Shown here: positions 26,485-38,300 of the stretch, one piece after another
Numbering within the stretch: position 1 is the first letter of the stretch
Layout of the letters: each line of letters begins with the position of its first letter
NCBI GenBank assembly: GCA_933228675.1
Contig: OW121742.1
Coordinates: 110,661,601 to 110,725,600 of the forward strand
From: Stomorhina lunata
Taxonomy: Eukaryota > Arthropoda > Insecta > Diptera > Rhiniidae
Reading direction: 5' to 3'
DNA: 64,000 nucleotides
Translations under genes and position numbers: made by a program
The notes under the pieces: generated by a model
The model's input: the letters and a program-made list of their open reading frames with translations, nothing else
The model's database searches: none
What the model was told of the DNA's origin: nothing

Positions 26485-28340
26485 GAAATTTTTCAAAAAC
26501 TTCCTATTTTTATAGGAAATTTTTCAAAAATTTCCTATATTTATAAGAATTTTTTCAAAAATTTCCTATTTTTTAAGGAAATTTTTCAAAAATTTCCTAT
26601 TTGTAAAGGAAATTTTTCAAAAATTTCCTATTTGTAAAGGAAATTTTTCAAAATTTTCGTATTTTTAAAGGAAATTTTTCAAAAAATTCCTATTTTTAAA
26701 GGAAATTTTTCAAAAATTTCCTAATTTTAAAGGAAAATTTTTAAAAATATCCTATTTTTAATGGAAATTTTTCAAAAATTTCTTATTTGTAAAGGAAATT
26801 TTTCAAAAGTTTCCTATTTGTAAAGGAAATTTTTCAAAATTTTCCTATTTTTAAAGGAAATTTTTCAAAGGAAATTTTTCAAAAATTTCCTATTTTTATA
26901 GGAAATTTTTCAAAAATTTCCTATTTTTATAGGAAATTTTTCAAAAATTTCCTATTTTTATAGGAAATTTTTCAAAAATTTCCTATTTTTATAGGAAATT
27001 TTTCAAAAATTTCCTATTTTTATAGGAAATTTTTCAAAAATTTCCTATTTTTATAGGAAATTTTTCAAAAATTTCCTATTTTTATAGGAAATTTTTCAAA
27101 AATTTCCTATTTTTATAGGAAATTTTTCAAAAATTTCCTATTTTTATAGGAAATTTTTCAAAAATTTCCTATTTTTATAGGAAATTTTTCAAAAATTTCC
27201 TATTTTTATAGGAAATTTTTCAAAAATTTCCTATTTTTATAGGAAATTTTTCAAAAATTTCCTCTTTTTATAGGAAATTTTTCAAAAATTTCTCATTTTT
27301 ATAGGAAATTTTTCAAAAATTTCCCATTTTTATAGGAATTTTTTCAAAAATTTCCTATTTTTATAGGAAATTTTTCAAAAATTTCCTATTTGTATAGGAA
27401 ATTTTTCAAAAATTTCCTATTTTTATAGGAAATTTTTCAAAAAATTCCTATGTTTATAGGAAATTTTTCAAAAATTTCCTATTTTTATAGGAAATTTTTC
27501 AAAAATTTCCTATTTTTATAGGAAATTTTTCAAAAATTTCCTATTTTTATAGGAAATTTTTCAAAAATTTCCTATTTTTATAGGAAATTTTTCAAAAATT
27601 TCCTATTTATATAGGACATTTTTCAAAAATTTCCTATTTTTATAGGACATTTTTCAAAAATTTCCTATTTTTATAGGACATTTTTCAAAAATTTCCTATT
27701 TTTATAGGAAATTTTTCAAAAATTTCCTATTTTTATAGGAAATTTTTCAAAAATTTCCTATTTTTATAGGAAATTTTTCAAAAATTTCCTATTTTTATAG
27801 GAAATTTTTCAAAAATTTCCTATTTTTATAGGAAATTTTTCAAAAATTTCCTATTTTTATAGGAAATTTTTCAAAAATTTCCTATTTTTATAGGAAATTT
27901 TTCAAAAATTTCCTATTTTTATAGGAAATTTTTCAAAAATTTCCGTTTTTTTGATAAGAAATTTTTCAAAAATTTCCGTTTTTTAATAGGAAATTTTTTT
28001 AAAATTTCTTATTTTTACAAGAAAGTTTTCAAAAATGTTCTATTTTTATAGGAATTTTTTTAAAAAATTCCTATTTTTATAAGAACTTTTTCAAAAATTT
28101 TCTATTTTTATAGGAAATTTTTCAAAAAATTCCTACTTTAATAGGAAATTTCCTATTTTATAGGAAATTTTTTAAAAATTCCTTATTTTTTAAGAAATTT
28201 TTAATACTTTTTTATTTTTATAGGAAATTTAAAAACAATTTTTATTATATTATAGGAAGTTTATCAAAAATTATTTATTTTATAGGAAATTTTGTTTAAA
28301 AATTTCCTTATAGTTTTAGGAATTTTTTAAAAATTTCTTA
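26485..28340 (-). repeat. Family-a minisatellite, inverted orientation (about 60 units)
   Basis: TATAGGAAATTTTTCAAAAATTTCC units. A TTTGTAAAGG variant dominates at 26580-26860. The block 26880-27950 is almost invariant except for three consecutive TAGGACATTTTTC units at 27610-27690. It decays after 27950. Confidence 0.95.
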
Positions 28341-29936
28341 TTTTATTTGGCAGTTTATGTATTTCTTTGGAAAAATTGTTAGTGTTGGTATCATTATTAG
28401 TTTTAATGGTTGTATTAAAAAAAAAGCCTAATTTGTCTTACCAAACCTTATCTTCAAGTAAGTTTTAAATTTTGTTTCAAATTAAATTAAAACTCTTAAT
28501 TTCCACTCATTTGGTCTGTAATTGGTTTTATGCTTTACTAAATATTTAAATTAAATTTTCAAATTCTTCATATTTAAAACTTATTTTAGATAAATGAACT
28601 TAAATTTGAAGAACTTAAATAAAATAATTTAAAAAAAAAAACATTGAATCTTTAATTAAATTTCTATAAAATTAAATCTGTTTGTTCTGTTGTTAGTTAT
28701 ATAAAAATACTCTTACATACATACATATATACATATGTATGTAAATAACTATTTATGTATATAAAAATGTAACTAAGTGTCTATGCGTTTTTTTATATAC
28801 ATACATATATGTTAAATATAAATAATTTTTTTATTATATTTTAAATAAAAAGTAATTTTATTTTATCTGTCTGAGTTTGGTTGTCAAGTGCTAAAGCATA
28901 AAATTCAAAATTCAAAAAAATTACAAAAAAATAAAACAAAAAACATTATAAAAAATAACAACTGCAACTACAAAAATTACAAAAAAAATGCCTAGTAAAC
29001 CTTTCCTGTTTCAGAATTAATTGTTTAAAATACATACACAATATCATACACACACAATCACTCACATACTCCCTCATATGCATAAGGGGCGCCTAGATGC
29101 ATGCAATACAAATTAAAGTAAATATGAGAATTTAGTATAAAATTTTGAAGTGCTCCATACAAAAGCATTTGGGTGCTTCAGCTCCAATAGAGTTTCAAGC
29201 TACAAATCCCTGGCAACTAAAAAACAGCTTAATATGTTGTTGTAAATTTTAATACTAAAAGTTGTTGCTGTTGCTGGTTATTATTGTAGTAGTTGTTGCT
29301 GTTGTTGAGTTGATTGCACTTAAAATCATGCACACAATTCACATGTGCAGCCAAAGTGTTGTTTTTGTTGTAGTTAAAATGCATTTAAAACTGCATCAAT
29401 ACAATAAACATTTTTGTAGGCAACAACAACAACAAAAACAAAAAAATGTTGTATTACGTTTATTTTAGTTGTTGTATGCAAAATACTAAAAACCTCATCG
29501 AATGTTCAAAAAGTTTGAAGGCAAAATGTAAGTGAGTGAGTGTGTGTGTGTTTGTTTGTTTGAATGTCCGTCTCCATGATGATGACCAGCCTAAAAGTCT
29601 GCATAACAAAATGCAATTTTATTTTATAGAAATACATACAAACACTTACACACTCACACACTATTTCAAACTTTTTTTACATAAAGTTTGAAAGTGTGTT
29701 TGAATATTTTTGGACTAGGGTGAACAACAACAACTGCAACAAAAACATCAAAATTTGATGCAATTTTTTTCTTAGGCCTTTCAATGAAAGTTTGGATGTA
29801 TGTAAATGTTTGTGCATCTGAAAGCATAGAGAAAAATATGCAATTTTTGTCTGGATTTTATATATAAAATTATTTATATATATTTAGTTATATAACTACA
29901 TAAAAAAAAGTTGCCAAGGGATAAAGAAAAGGGCTT
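28341..29936. other. Unique AT-rich stretch, microsatellite-rich, no gene seen
   Basis: Holds ATACATACATATATACATATGTATG near 28715-28740 (in parts ATACATACATATA, then TACATATGTATG), GTTGTTGCTGTTGCTG near 29260-29305, CAACAACAACAACAAAAAC near 29420-29440 and a GTGTGTGTGTG tract near 29540. The plus-strand frame 29262-29468 is a translation of these repeats. Confidence 0.5.
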
Positions 29937-31210
29937 TTAGAACTAGAACAGAACTAGAACAAAACTAAAACAGAACTAGAACAAAACTTGAACAGAACTA
30001 GAACAGAACTAGAACAGAACTAGAACAGAACTAGAACAGAACTAGAACAGAACTAGAACAGAACTAGAACAGAACTAGAACAGAACTAGAACAGAACTAG
30101 AACAGAACTAGAACAGAACTAGAACAGAACTAGAACAGAACTAGAACAGAACTAGAACAGAACTAGAACAGAACTAGAACAGAACTAGAACAGAACTAGA
30201 ACAGAACTAGAACAGAACTAGAACAGAACTAGAACAGAACTAGAACAGAACTAGAACAGAACTAGAACAGAACTAGAACAGAACTAGAACAGAACTAGAA
30301 CAGAACTAGAACAGAACTAGAACAGAACTAGAACAGAACTAGAACAGAACTAGAACAGAACTAGAACAGAACTAGAACAGAACTAGAACAGAACTAGAGA
30401 ACAGAACTAGAACAGAACTAGAACAGAACTAGAACAGAACTAGAACAGAACTAGAACAGAACTAGAACAGAACTAGAACAGAACTAGAACAGAACTAGAA
30501 CAGAACTAGAACAGAACTAGAACAGAACTAGAACAGAACTAGAACAGAACTAGAACAGAACTAGAACAGAACTAGAACAGAACTAGAACAGAACTAGAAC
30601 AGAACTAGAACAGAACTAGAACAGAACTAGAACAGAACTAGAACAGAACTAGAACAGAACTAGAACAGAACTAGAACAGAACTAGAACAGAACTAGAACA
30701 GAACTAGAACAGAACTAGAACAGAACTAGAACAGAACTAGAACAGAACTAGAACAGAACTAGAACAGAACTAGAACAGAACTAGAACAGAACTAGAACAG
30801 AACTAGAACAGAACTAGAACAGAACTAGAACAGAACTAGAACAGAACTAGAACAGAACTAGAACAGAACTAGAACAGAACTAGAACAGAACTAGAACAGA
30901 ACTAGAACAGAACTAGAACAGAACTAGAACAGAACTAGAACAGAACTAGAACAGAACTAGAACAGAACTAGAACAGAACTAGAACAGAACTAGAACAGAA
31001 CTAGAACAGAACTAGAACAGAACTAGAACAGAACTAGAACAGAACTAGAACAGAACTAGAACAGAACTAGAACAGAACTAGAACAGAACTAGAACAGAAC
31101 TAGAACAGAACTAGAACAGAACTAGAACAGAACTAGAACAGAACTAGAACAGAGCTAGAACAGAACTAGAACAGAACTAGAACAGAACTGGAATAGAGCT
31201 AGAACAGAAT
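29937..31210 (+). repeat. 11-bp satellite array AACAGAACTAG (about 115 units)
   Basis: The 11-mer AACAGAACTAG is repeated with very few variants: AAACTAAAACAG-like first units, one GAACTAGAGAACAG indel near 30396 and degenerate last units near 31150-31205. It is the reverse complement of the unit at 32275-38060. It is followed by degenerate GACATAGACTTA 12-mers at about 31215-31290. Confidence 0.97.
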
Positions 31211-32273
31211 AAAAAGACACAGACTAAACCATACGAAAAGACATAGACTTAGATATAGACTAAGACATAGACAAGGCATAAACTTAGATAGAACTTAAAG
31301 GCCCTAGCCCTGTTATATCTTCCTTAAACTCTCTAACGGTCAATCCCTTAAACGTGTGTTGGTTTATTTTAGTGTTTGTCTGTCTATGTTAAACTTTGTT
31401 TTTATAATGCAAATAGATAGATGATGTTTTGCACTAAAAATTGACTCTTTTGGCCATATTGTTTTTGTGCGTGTGTGTGTCTGTCTGTGTGTGTGAGTGT
31501 GTGTTTATGTAAATATGTATAAAACTCTATATGTAAAATGAAAAATAGGCTTGGAAAGTGTAAAATAAAATTTATTTTAAATACACACAAATAAACATGT
31601 GTAATTTTTTGGTATAAAAAAAAGAATTAAATAAATATGTATGTAAGCGCATATATAAAACTAAATATATACATATACAAAATATGTACATAGAATTACA
31701 CATAAGTTTATAAACCTACAACTGTTTATTTACACATCAAAGTGTGTGAGTGTGTAAGCTTTTATATTAATACATTTGTTTGTATTTCTATGTATTTTAG
31801 TAATTTTTTATTTATATATTTATATTATTTATAAAAAATTATTTTTTTTCTCTAGACATATTTAACAATAAGAGAGTGTGTGTCGGTGCATTATTTATAT
31901 TTGATTTGAAATTGATGATCACAAGAAAAAAATTTACATATGTATGTGTAAAATAAAGAATTTTATATACACACATGTATACACCTACATATGTATATCA
32001 AAATTATTTACACACATACGTAAATTCATCTAAAACTTAAAAGTGCATTTGTATGTACAAACACACACTCATACAACATAAAAAAACTAAAAATATTTAA
32101 ATATTATCTAAAATACATATAAATAATTGGTGTACAGTCTAGACAAAACATATGTTACTTTTAACCATTAGAAAACAAAAGTCAAAAGAACTTATTTTAA
32201 TCATTTAAAGAACAATTTAAAATTATTAAACATTTAAAAATATTGGAAATTCTTTTGTTCTGTCCTATTTCAT
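31211..32273. other. Spacer between the two inverted 11-bp arrays
   Basis: It begins with degenerate 12-mers (GACATAGACTTAGATATAGAC-like, to about 31290), then AT-rich unique sequence with a GTGTGTGTGTCTGTCTGTGTG-type tract near 31470-31500 and TATATACATATACA near 31665-31680. No gene. Topologically it would be the loop of any fold-back of the flanking arrays. Confidence 0.6.
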
Positions 32274-35200
32274 TACTAGCTCTATTCTGATTCCGTTTTA
32301 GCTCTGTTCTAGTTCTGTTCTAGTTCCGTTCTAGTTCTGTTCTAGTTCTGTTCTAGGTCTGTTCTAGTTCTGTTCTAGTTCTGTTCTAGTTCTGTTCTAG
32401 TTCTGTTCTAGTTCTGTTCTAGTTCTGTTCTAGTTCTGTTCTAGTTCTGTTCTAGTTCTGTTCTAGTTCTGTTCTAGTTCTGTTCTAGTTCTGTTCTAGT
32501 TCTGTTCTAGTTCTGTTCTAGTTCTGTTCTAGTTCTGTTCTAGTTCTGTTCTAGTTCTGTTCTAGTTCTGTTCTAGTTCTGTTCTAGTTCTGTTCTAGTT
32601 CTGTTCTAGTTCTGTTCTAGTTCTGTTCTAGTTCTGTTCTAGTTCTGTTCTAGTTCTGTTCTAGTTCTGTTCTAGTTCTGTTCTAGTTCTGTTCTAGTTC
32701 TGTTCTAGTTCTGTTCTAGTTCTGTTCTAGTTCTGTTCTAGTTCTGTTCTAGTTCTGTTCTAGTTCTGTTCTAGTTCTGTTCTAGTTCTGTTCTAGTTCT
32801 GTTCTAGTTCTGTTCTAGTTCTGTTCTAGTTCTGTTCTAGTTCTGTTCTAGTTCTGTTCTAGTTCTGTTCTAGTTCTGTTCTAGTTCTGTTCTAGTTCTG
32901 TTCTAGTTCTGTTCTAGTTCTGTTCTAGTTCTGTTCTAGTTCTGTTCTAGTTCTGTTCTAGTTCTATTCTAGTTCTGTTCTAGTTCTGTTCTAGTTCTGT
33001 TCTAGTTCTGTTCTAGTTCTGTTCTAGTTCTGTTCTAGTTCTGTTCTAGTTCTGTTCTAGTTCTGTTCTAGTTCTGTTCTAGTTCTGTTCTAGTTCTGTT
33101 CTAGTTCTGTTCTAGTTCTGTTCTAGTTCTGTTCTAGTTCTGTTCTAGTTCTGTTCTAGTTCTGTTCTAGTTCTGTTCTAGTTCTGTTCTAGTTCTGTTC
33201 TAGTTCTGTTCTAGTTCTGTTCTAGTTCTGTTCTAGTTCTGTTCTAGTTCTGTTCTAGTTCTGTTCTAGTTCTGTTCTAGTTCTGTTCTAGTTCTGTTCT
33301 AGTTCTGTTCTAGTTCTGTTCTAGTTCTGTTCTAGTTCTGTTCTAGTTCTGTTCTAGTTCTGTTCTAGTTCTGTTCTAGTTCTGTTCTAGTTCTGTTCTA
33401 GTTCTGTTCTAGTTCTGTTCTAGTTCTGTTCTAGTTCTGTTCTAGTTCTGTTCTAGTTCTGTTCTAGTTCTGTTCTAGTTCTGTTCTAGTTCTGTTCTAG
33501 TTCTGTTCTAGTTCTGTTCTAGTTCTGTTCTAGTTCTGTTCTAGTTCTGTTCTAGTTCTGTTCTAGTTCTGTTCTAGTTCTGTTCTAGTTCTGTTCTAGT
33601 TCTGTTCTAGTTCTGTTCTAGTTCTGTTCTAGTTCTGTTCTAGTTCTGTTCTAGTTCTGTTCTAGTTCTGTTCTAGTTCTGTTCTAGTTCTGTTCTAGTT
33701 CTGTTCTAGTTCTGTTCTAGTTCTGTTCTAGTTCTGTTCTAGTTCTGTTCTAGTTCTGTTCTAGTTCTGTTCTAGTTCTGTTCTAGTTCTGTTCTAGTTC
33801 TGTTCTAGTTCTGTTCTAGTTCTGTTCTAGTTCTGTTCTAGTTCTGTTCTAGTTCTGTTCTAGTTCTGTTCTAGTTCTGTTCTAGTTCTGTTCTAGTTCT
33901 GTTCTAGTTCTGTTCTAGTTCTGTTCTAGTTCTGTTCTAGTTCTGTTCTAGTTCTGTTCTAGTTCTGTTCTAGTTCTGTTCTAGTTCTGTTCTAGTTCTG
34001 TTCTAGTTCTGTTCTAGTTCTGTTCTAGTTCTGTTCTAGTTCTGTTCCAGTTCTGTTCTAGTTCTGTTCTAGTTCTGTTCTAGTTCTGTTCTAGTTCTGT
34101 TCTAGTTCTGTTCTAGTTCTGTTCTAGTTCTGTTCTAGTTCTGTTCTAGTTCTGTTCTAGTTCTGTTCTAGTTCTGTTCTAGTTCTGTTCTAGTTCTGTT
34201 CTAGTTCTGTTCTAGTTCTGTTCTAGTTCTGTTCTAGTTCTGTTCTAGTTCTGTTCTAGTTCTGTTCTAGTTCTGTTCTAGTTCTGTTCTAGTTCTGTTC
34301 TAGTTCTGTTCTAGTTCTGTTCTAGTTCTGTTCTAGTTCTGTTCTAGTTCTGTTCTAGTTCTGTTCTAGTTCTGTTCTAGTTCTGTTCTAGTTCTGTTCT
34401 AGTTCTGTTCTAGTTCTGTTCTAGTTCTGTTCTAGTTCTGTTCTAGTTCTGTTCTAGTTCTGTTCTAGTTCTGTTCTAGTTCTGTTCTAGTTCTGTTCTA
34501 GTTCTGTTCTAGTTCTGTTCTAGTTCTGTTCTAGTTCTGTTCTAGTTCTGTTCTAGTTCTGTTCTAGTTCTGTTCTAGTTCTGTTCTAGTTCTGTTCTAG
34601 TTCTGTTCTAGTTCTGTTCTAGTTCTGTTCTAGTTCTGTTCTAGTTCTGTTCTAGTTCTGTTCTAGTTCTGTTCTAGTTCTGTTCTAGTTCTGTTCTAGT
34701 TCTGTTCTAGTTCTGTTCTAGTTCTGTTCTAGTTCTGTTCTAGTTCTGTTCTAGTTCTGTTCTAGTTCTGTTCTAGTTCTGTTCTAGTTCTGTTCTAGTT
34801 CTGTTCTAGTTCTGTTCTAGTTCTGTTCTAGTTCTGTTCTAGTTCTGTTCTAGTTCTGTTCTAGTTCTGTTCTAGTTCTGTTCTAGTTCTGTTCTAGTTC
34901 TGTTCTAGTTCTGTTCTAGTTCTGTTCTAGTTCTGTTCTAGTTCTGTTCTAGTTCTGTTCTAGTTCTGTTCTAGTTCTGTTCTAGTTCTGTTCTAGTTCT
35001 GTTCTAGTTCTGTTCTAGTTCTGTTCTAGTTCTGTTCTAGTTCTGTTCTAGTTCTGTTCTAGTTCTGTTCTAGTTCTGTTCTAGTTCTGTTCTAGTTCTG
35101 TTCTAGTTCTGTTCTAGTTCTGTTCTAGTTCTGTTCTAGTTCTGTTCTAGTTCTGTTCTAGTTCTGTTCTAGTTCTGTTCTAGTTCTGTTCTAGTTCTGT

Positions 35201-38062
35201 TCTAGTTCTGTTCTAGTTCTGTTCTAGTTCTGTTCTAGTTCTGTTCTAGTTCTGTTCTAGTTCTGTTCTAGTTCTGTTCTAGTTCTGTTCTAGTTCTGTT
35301 CTAGTTCTGTTCTAGTTCTGTTCTAGTTCTGTTCTAGTTCTGTTCTAGTTCTGTTCTAGTTCTGTTCTAGTTCTGTTCTAGTTCTGTTCTAGTTCTGTTC
35401 TAGTTCTGTTCTAGTTCTGTTCTAGTTCTGTTCTAGTTCTGTTCTAGTTCTGTTCTAGTTCTGTTCTAGTTCTGTTCTAGTTCTGTTCTAGTTCTGTTCT
35501 AGTTCTGTTCTAGTTCTGTTCTAGTTCTGTTCTAGTTCTGTTCTAGTTCTGTTCTAGTTCTGTTCTAGTTCTGTTCTAGTTCTGTTCTAGTTCTGTTCTA
35601 GTTCTGTTCTAGTTCTGTTCTAGTTCTGTTCTAGTTCTGTTCTAGTTCTGTTCTAGTTCTGTTCTAGTTCTGTTCTAGTTCTGTTCTAGTTCTGTTCTAG
35701 TTCTGTTCTAGTTCTGTTCTAGTTCTGTTCTAGTTCTGTTCTAGTTCTGTTCTAGTTCTGTTCTAGTTCTGTTCTAGTTCTGTTCTAGTTCTGTTCTAGT
35801 TCTGTCCTAGTTCTGTTCTAGTTCTGTTCTAGTTCTGTTCTAGTTCTGTTCTAGTTCTAGTTCTGTTCTAGTTCTGTTCTAGTTCTGTTCTAGTTCTGTT
35901 CTAGTTCTGTTCTAGTTCTGTTCTAGTTCTGTTCTAGTTCTGTTCTAGTTCTGTTCTAGTTCTGTTCTAGTTCTGTTCTAGTTCTGTTCTAGTTCTGTTC
36001 TAGTTCTGTTCTAGTTCTGTTCTAGTTCTGTTCTAGTTCTGTTCTAGTTCTGTTCTAGTTCTGTTCTAGTTCTGTTCTAGTTCTGTTCTAGTTCTGTTCT
36101 AGTTCTGTTCTAGTTCTGTTCTAGTTCTGTTCTAGTTCTGTTCTAGTTCTGTTCTAGTTCTGTTCTAGTTCTGTTCTAGTTCTGTTCTAGTTCTGTTCTA
36201 GTTCTGTTCTAGTTCTGTTCTAGTTCTGTTCTAGTTCTGTTCTAGTTCTGTTCTAGTTCTGTTCTAGTTCTGTTCTAGTTCTGTTCTAGTTCTGTTCTAG
36301 TTCTGTTCTAGTTCTGTTCTAGTTCTGTTCTAGTTCTGTTCTAGTTCTGTTCTAGTTCTGTTCTAGTTCTGTTCTAGTTCTGTTCTAGTTCTGTTCTAGT
36401 TCTGTTCTAGTTCTGTTCTAGTTCTGTTCTAGTTCTGTTCTAGTTCTGTTCTAGTTCTGTTCTAGTTCTGTTCTAGTTCTGTTCTAGTTCTGTTCTAGTT
36501 CTGTTCTAGTTCTGTTCTAGTTCTGCTCTAGTTCTGTTCTAGTTCTGTTCTAGTTCTGTTCTAGTTCTGTTCTAGTTCTGTTCTAGTTCTGTTCTAGTTC
36601 TGTTCTAGTTCTGTTCTAGTTCTGTTCTAGTTCTGTTCTAGTTCTGTTCTAGTTCTGTTCTAGTTCTGTTCTAGTTCTGTTCTAGTTCTGTTTTAGTTCT
36701 GTTCTAGTTCTGTTCTAGTTCTGTTCTAGTTCTGTTCTAGTTCTGTTCTAGTTCTGTTCTAGTTCTGTTCTAGTTCTGTTCTAGTTCTGTTCTAGTTCTG
36801 TTCTAGTTCTGTTCTAGTTCTGTTCTAGTTCTGTTCTAGTTCTGTTCTAGTTCTGTTCTAGTTCTGTTCTAGTTCTGTTCTAGTTCTGTTCTAGTTCTGT
36901 TCTAGTTCTGTTCTAGTTCTGTTCTAGTTCTGTTCTAGTTCTGTTCTAGTTCTGTTCTAGTTCTGTTCTAGTTCTGTTCTAGTTCTGTTCTAGTTCTGTT
37001 CTAGTTCTGTTCTAGTTCTGTTCTAGTTCTGTTCTAGTTCTGTTCTAGTTCTGTTCTAGTTCTGTTCTAGTTCTGTTCTAGTTCTGTTCTAGTTCTGTTC
37101 TAGTTCTGTTCTAGTTCTGTTCTAGTTCTGTTCTAGTTCTGTTCTAGTTCTGTTCTAGTTCTGTTCTAGTTCTGTTCTAGTTCTGTTCTAGTTCTGTTCT
37201 AGTTCTGTTCTAGTTCTGTTCTAGTTCTGTTCTAGTTCTGTTCTAGTTCTGTTCTAGTTCTGTTCTAGTTCTGTTCTAGTTCTGTTCTAGTTCTGTTCTA
37301 GTTCTGTTCTAGTTCTGTTCTAGTTCTGTTCTAGTTCTGTTCTAGTTCTGTTCTAGTTCTGTTCTAGTTCTGTTCTAGTTCTGTTCTAGTTCTGTTCTAG
37401 TTCTGTTCTAGTTCTGTTCTAGTTCTGTTCTAGTTCTGTTCTAGTTCTGTTCTAGTTCTGTTCTAGTTCTGTTCTAGTTCTGTTCTAGTTCTGTTCTAGT
37501 TCTGTTCTAGTTCTGTTCTAGTTCTGTTCTAGTTCTGTTCTAGTTCTGTTCTAGTTCTGTTCTAGTTCTGTTCTAGTTCTGTTCTAGTTCTGTTCTAGTT
37601 CTGTTCTAGTTCTGTTCTAGTTCTGTTCTAGTTCTGTTCTAGTTCTGTTCTAGTTCTGTTCTAGTTCTGTTCTAGTTCTGTTCTAGTTCTGTTCTAGTTC
37701 TGTTCTAGTTCTGTTCTAGTTCTGTTCTAGTTCTGTTCTAGTTCTGTTCTAGTTCTGTTCTGTTCTAGTTCCGTTCTAGTTCTGTTCTAGTTCTGTTCTA
37801 GTTCTGTTCTAGTTCTGTTCTAGTTCTGTTCTAGTTCTGTTCTAGTTCTGTTCTAGTTCTGTTCTAGTTCTGTTCTAGTTCTGTTCTAGTTCTGTTCTAG
37901 TTCTGTTCTAGTTCTGTTCTAGTTCTGTTCTAGTTCTGTTCTAGTTCTGTTCTAGTTCTGTTCTAGTTCTGTTCTAGTTCGTTTCTACTTATGTTCTACT
38001 TCTGTTCTGGTTCTGTTCTGGTTCTGTTCTATTTCTATTCTAGGTTCTATTCTAGTTTCTGT
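32274..38062 (-). repeat. Giant 11-bp satellite array CTAGTTCTGTT (about 525 units)
   Basis: The 11-mer CTAGTTCTGTT is repeated for about 5.8 kb with only a handful of visible variants: CTAGGTCTG near 32353, TCTATTCTAG near 32965, TGTTCCAG near 34045, TGTCCTAG near 35805, a 6-bp-short unit near 35858, TGCTCTAG near 36525, a missing CTAG near 37757. The unit is the exact reverse complement of the 29.9-31.2 kb unit. Extreme homogeneity indicates very recent expansion. It stops about 160 bp short of the poly(A) signal of the next gene. Confidence 0.97.
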
Positions 38063-38214
38063 TCTAGGTTTACTTCAAGGTTGTTCTCTATGTTCTGTCC
38101 TAGTTCTACTTTAGATTCCTTGTAGGTTCTAGTTTCAGTCTTAGTTTCCCTTTCCACATAAATTTCATAAATTCCAATCATACAGTTTCTGCTATACATT
38201 TACAAAGACATTTC
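38063..38214. other. Intergenic stretch with degenerate 11-bp units
   Basis: Decayed GTTCTANTTCTGTT-like words to about 38110, then unique sequence. It lies downstream of the peritrophin gene on the minus strand. Confidence 0.5.
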
Positions 38215-38220
38215 TTTATT
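38215..38220 (-). terminator. Poly(A) signal of the peritrophin gene
   Basis: TTTATT on the plus strand is AATAAA on the minus strand, about 80 nt downstream of the TAA stop at 38301-38303. That is the expected place for 3'-end processing of this short-UTR transcript. Confidence 0.6.
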
Positions 38221-38300
38221 AAATAAATTTAGATTATATATAAGATACAAGTTAGCCGAGAAAATTATAATGGTCCTTCTTCAAATGTTACTTAATTGAC

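Noticed and set aside
5850..28340. Centromeric or telomeric satellite
   Set aside because: Blocks are only 0.4-4 kb, separated by unique DNA, and genes lie nearby. This looks like dispersed minisatellite expansion, although pericentromeric or sex-chromosome location cannot be excluded from one window.
29937..31210. Arrays of AGAACA as steroid-receptor half-sites
   Set aside because: The word matches a vertebrate glucocorticoid-type half-site, but insects lack NR3C steroid receptors and the units are direct 11-bp repeats, not the required inverted arrangement.
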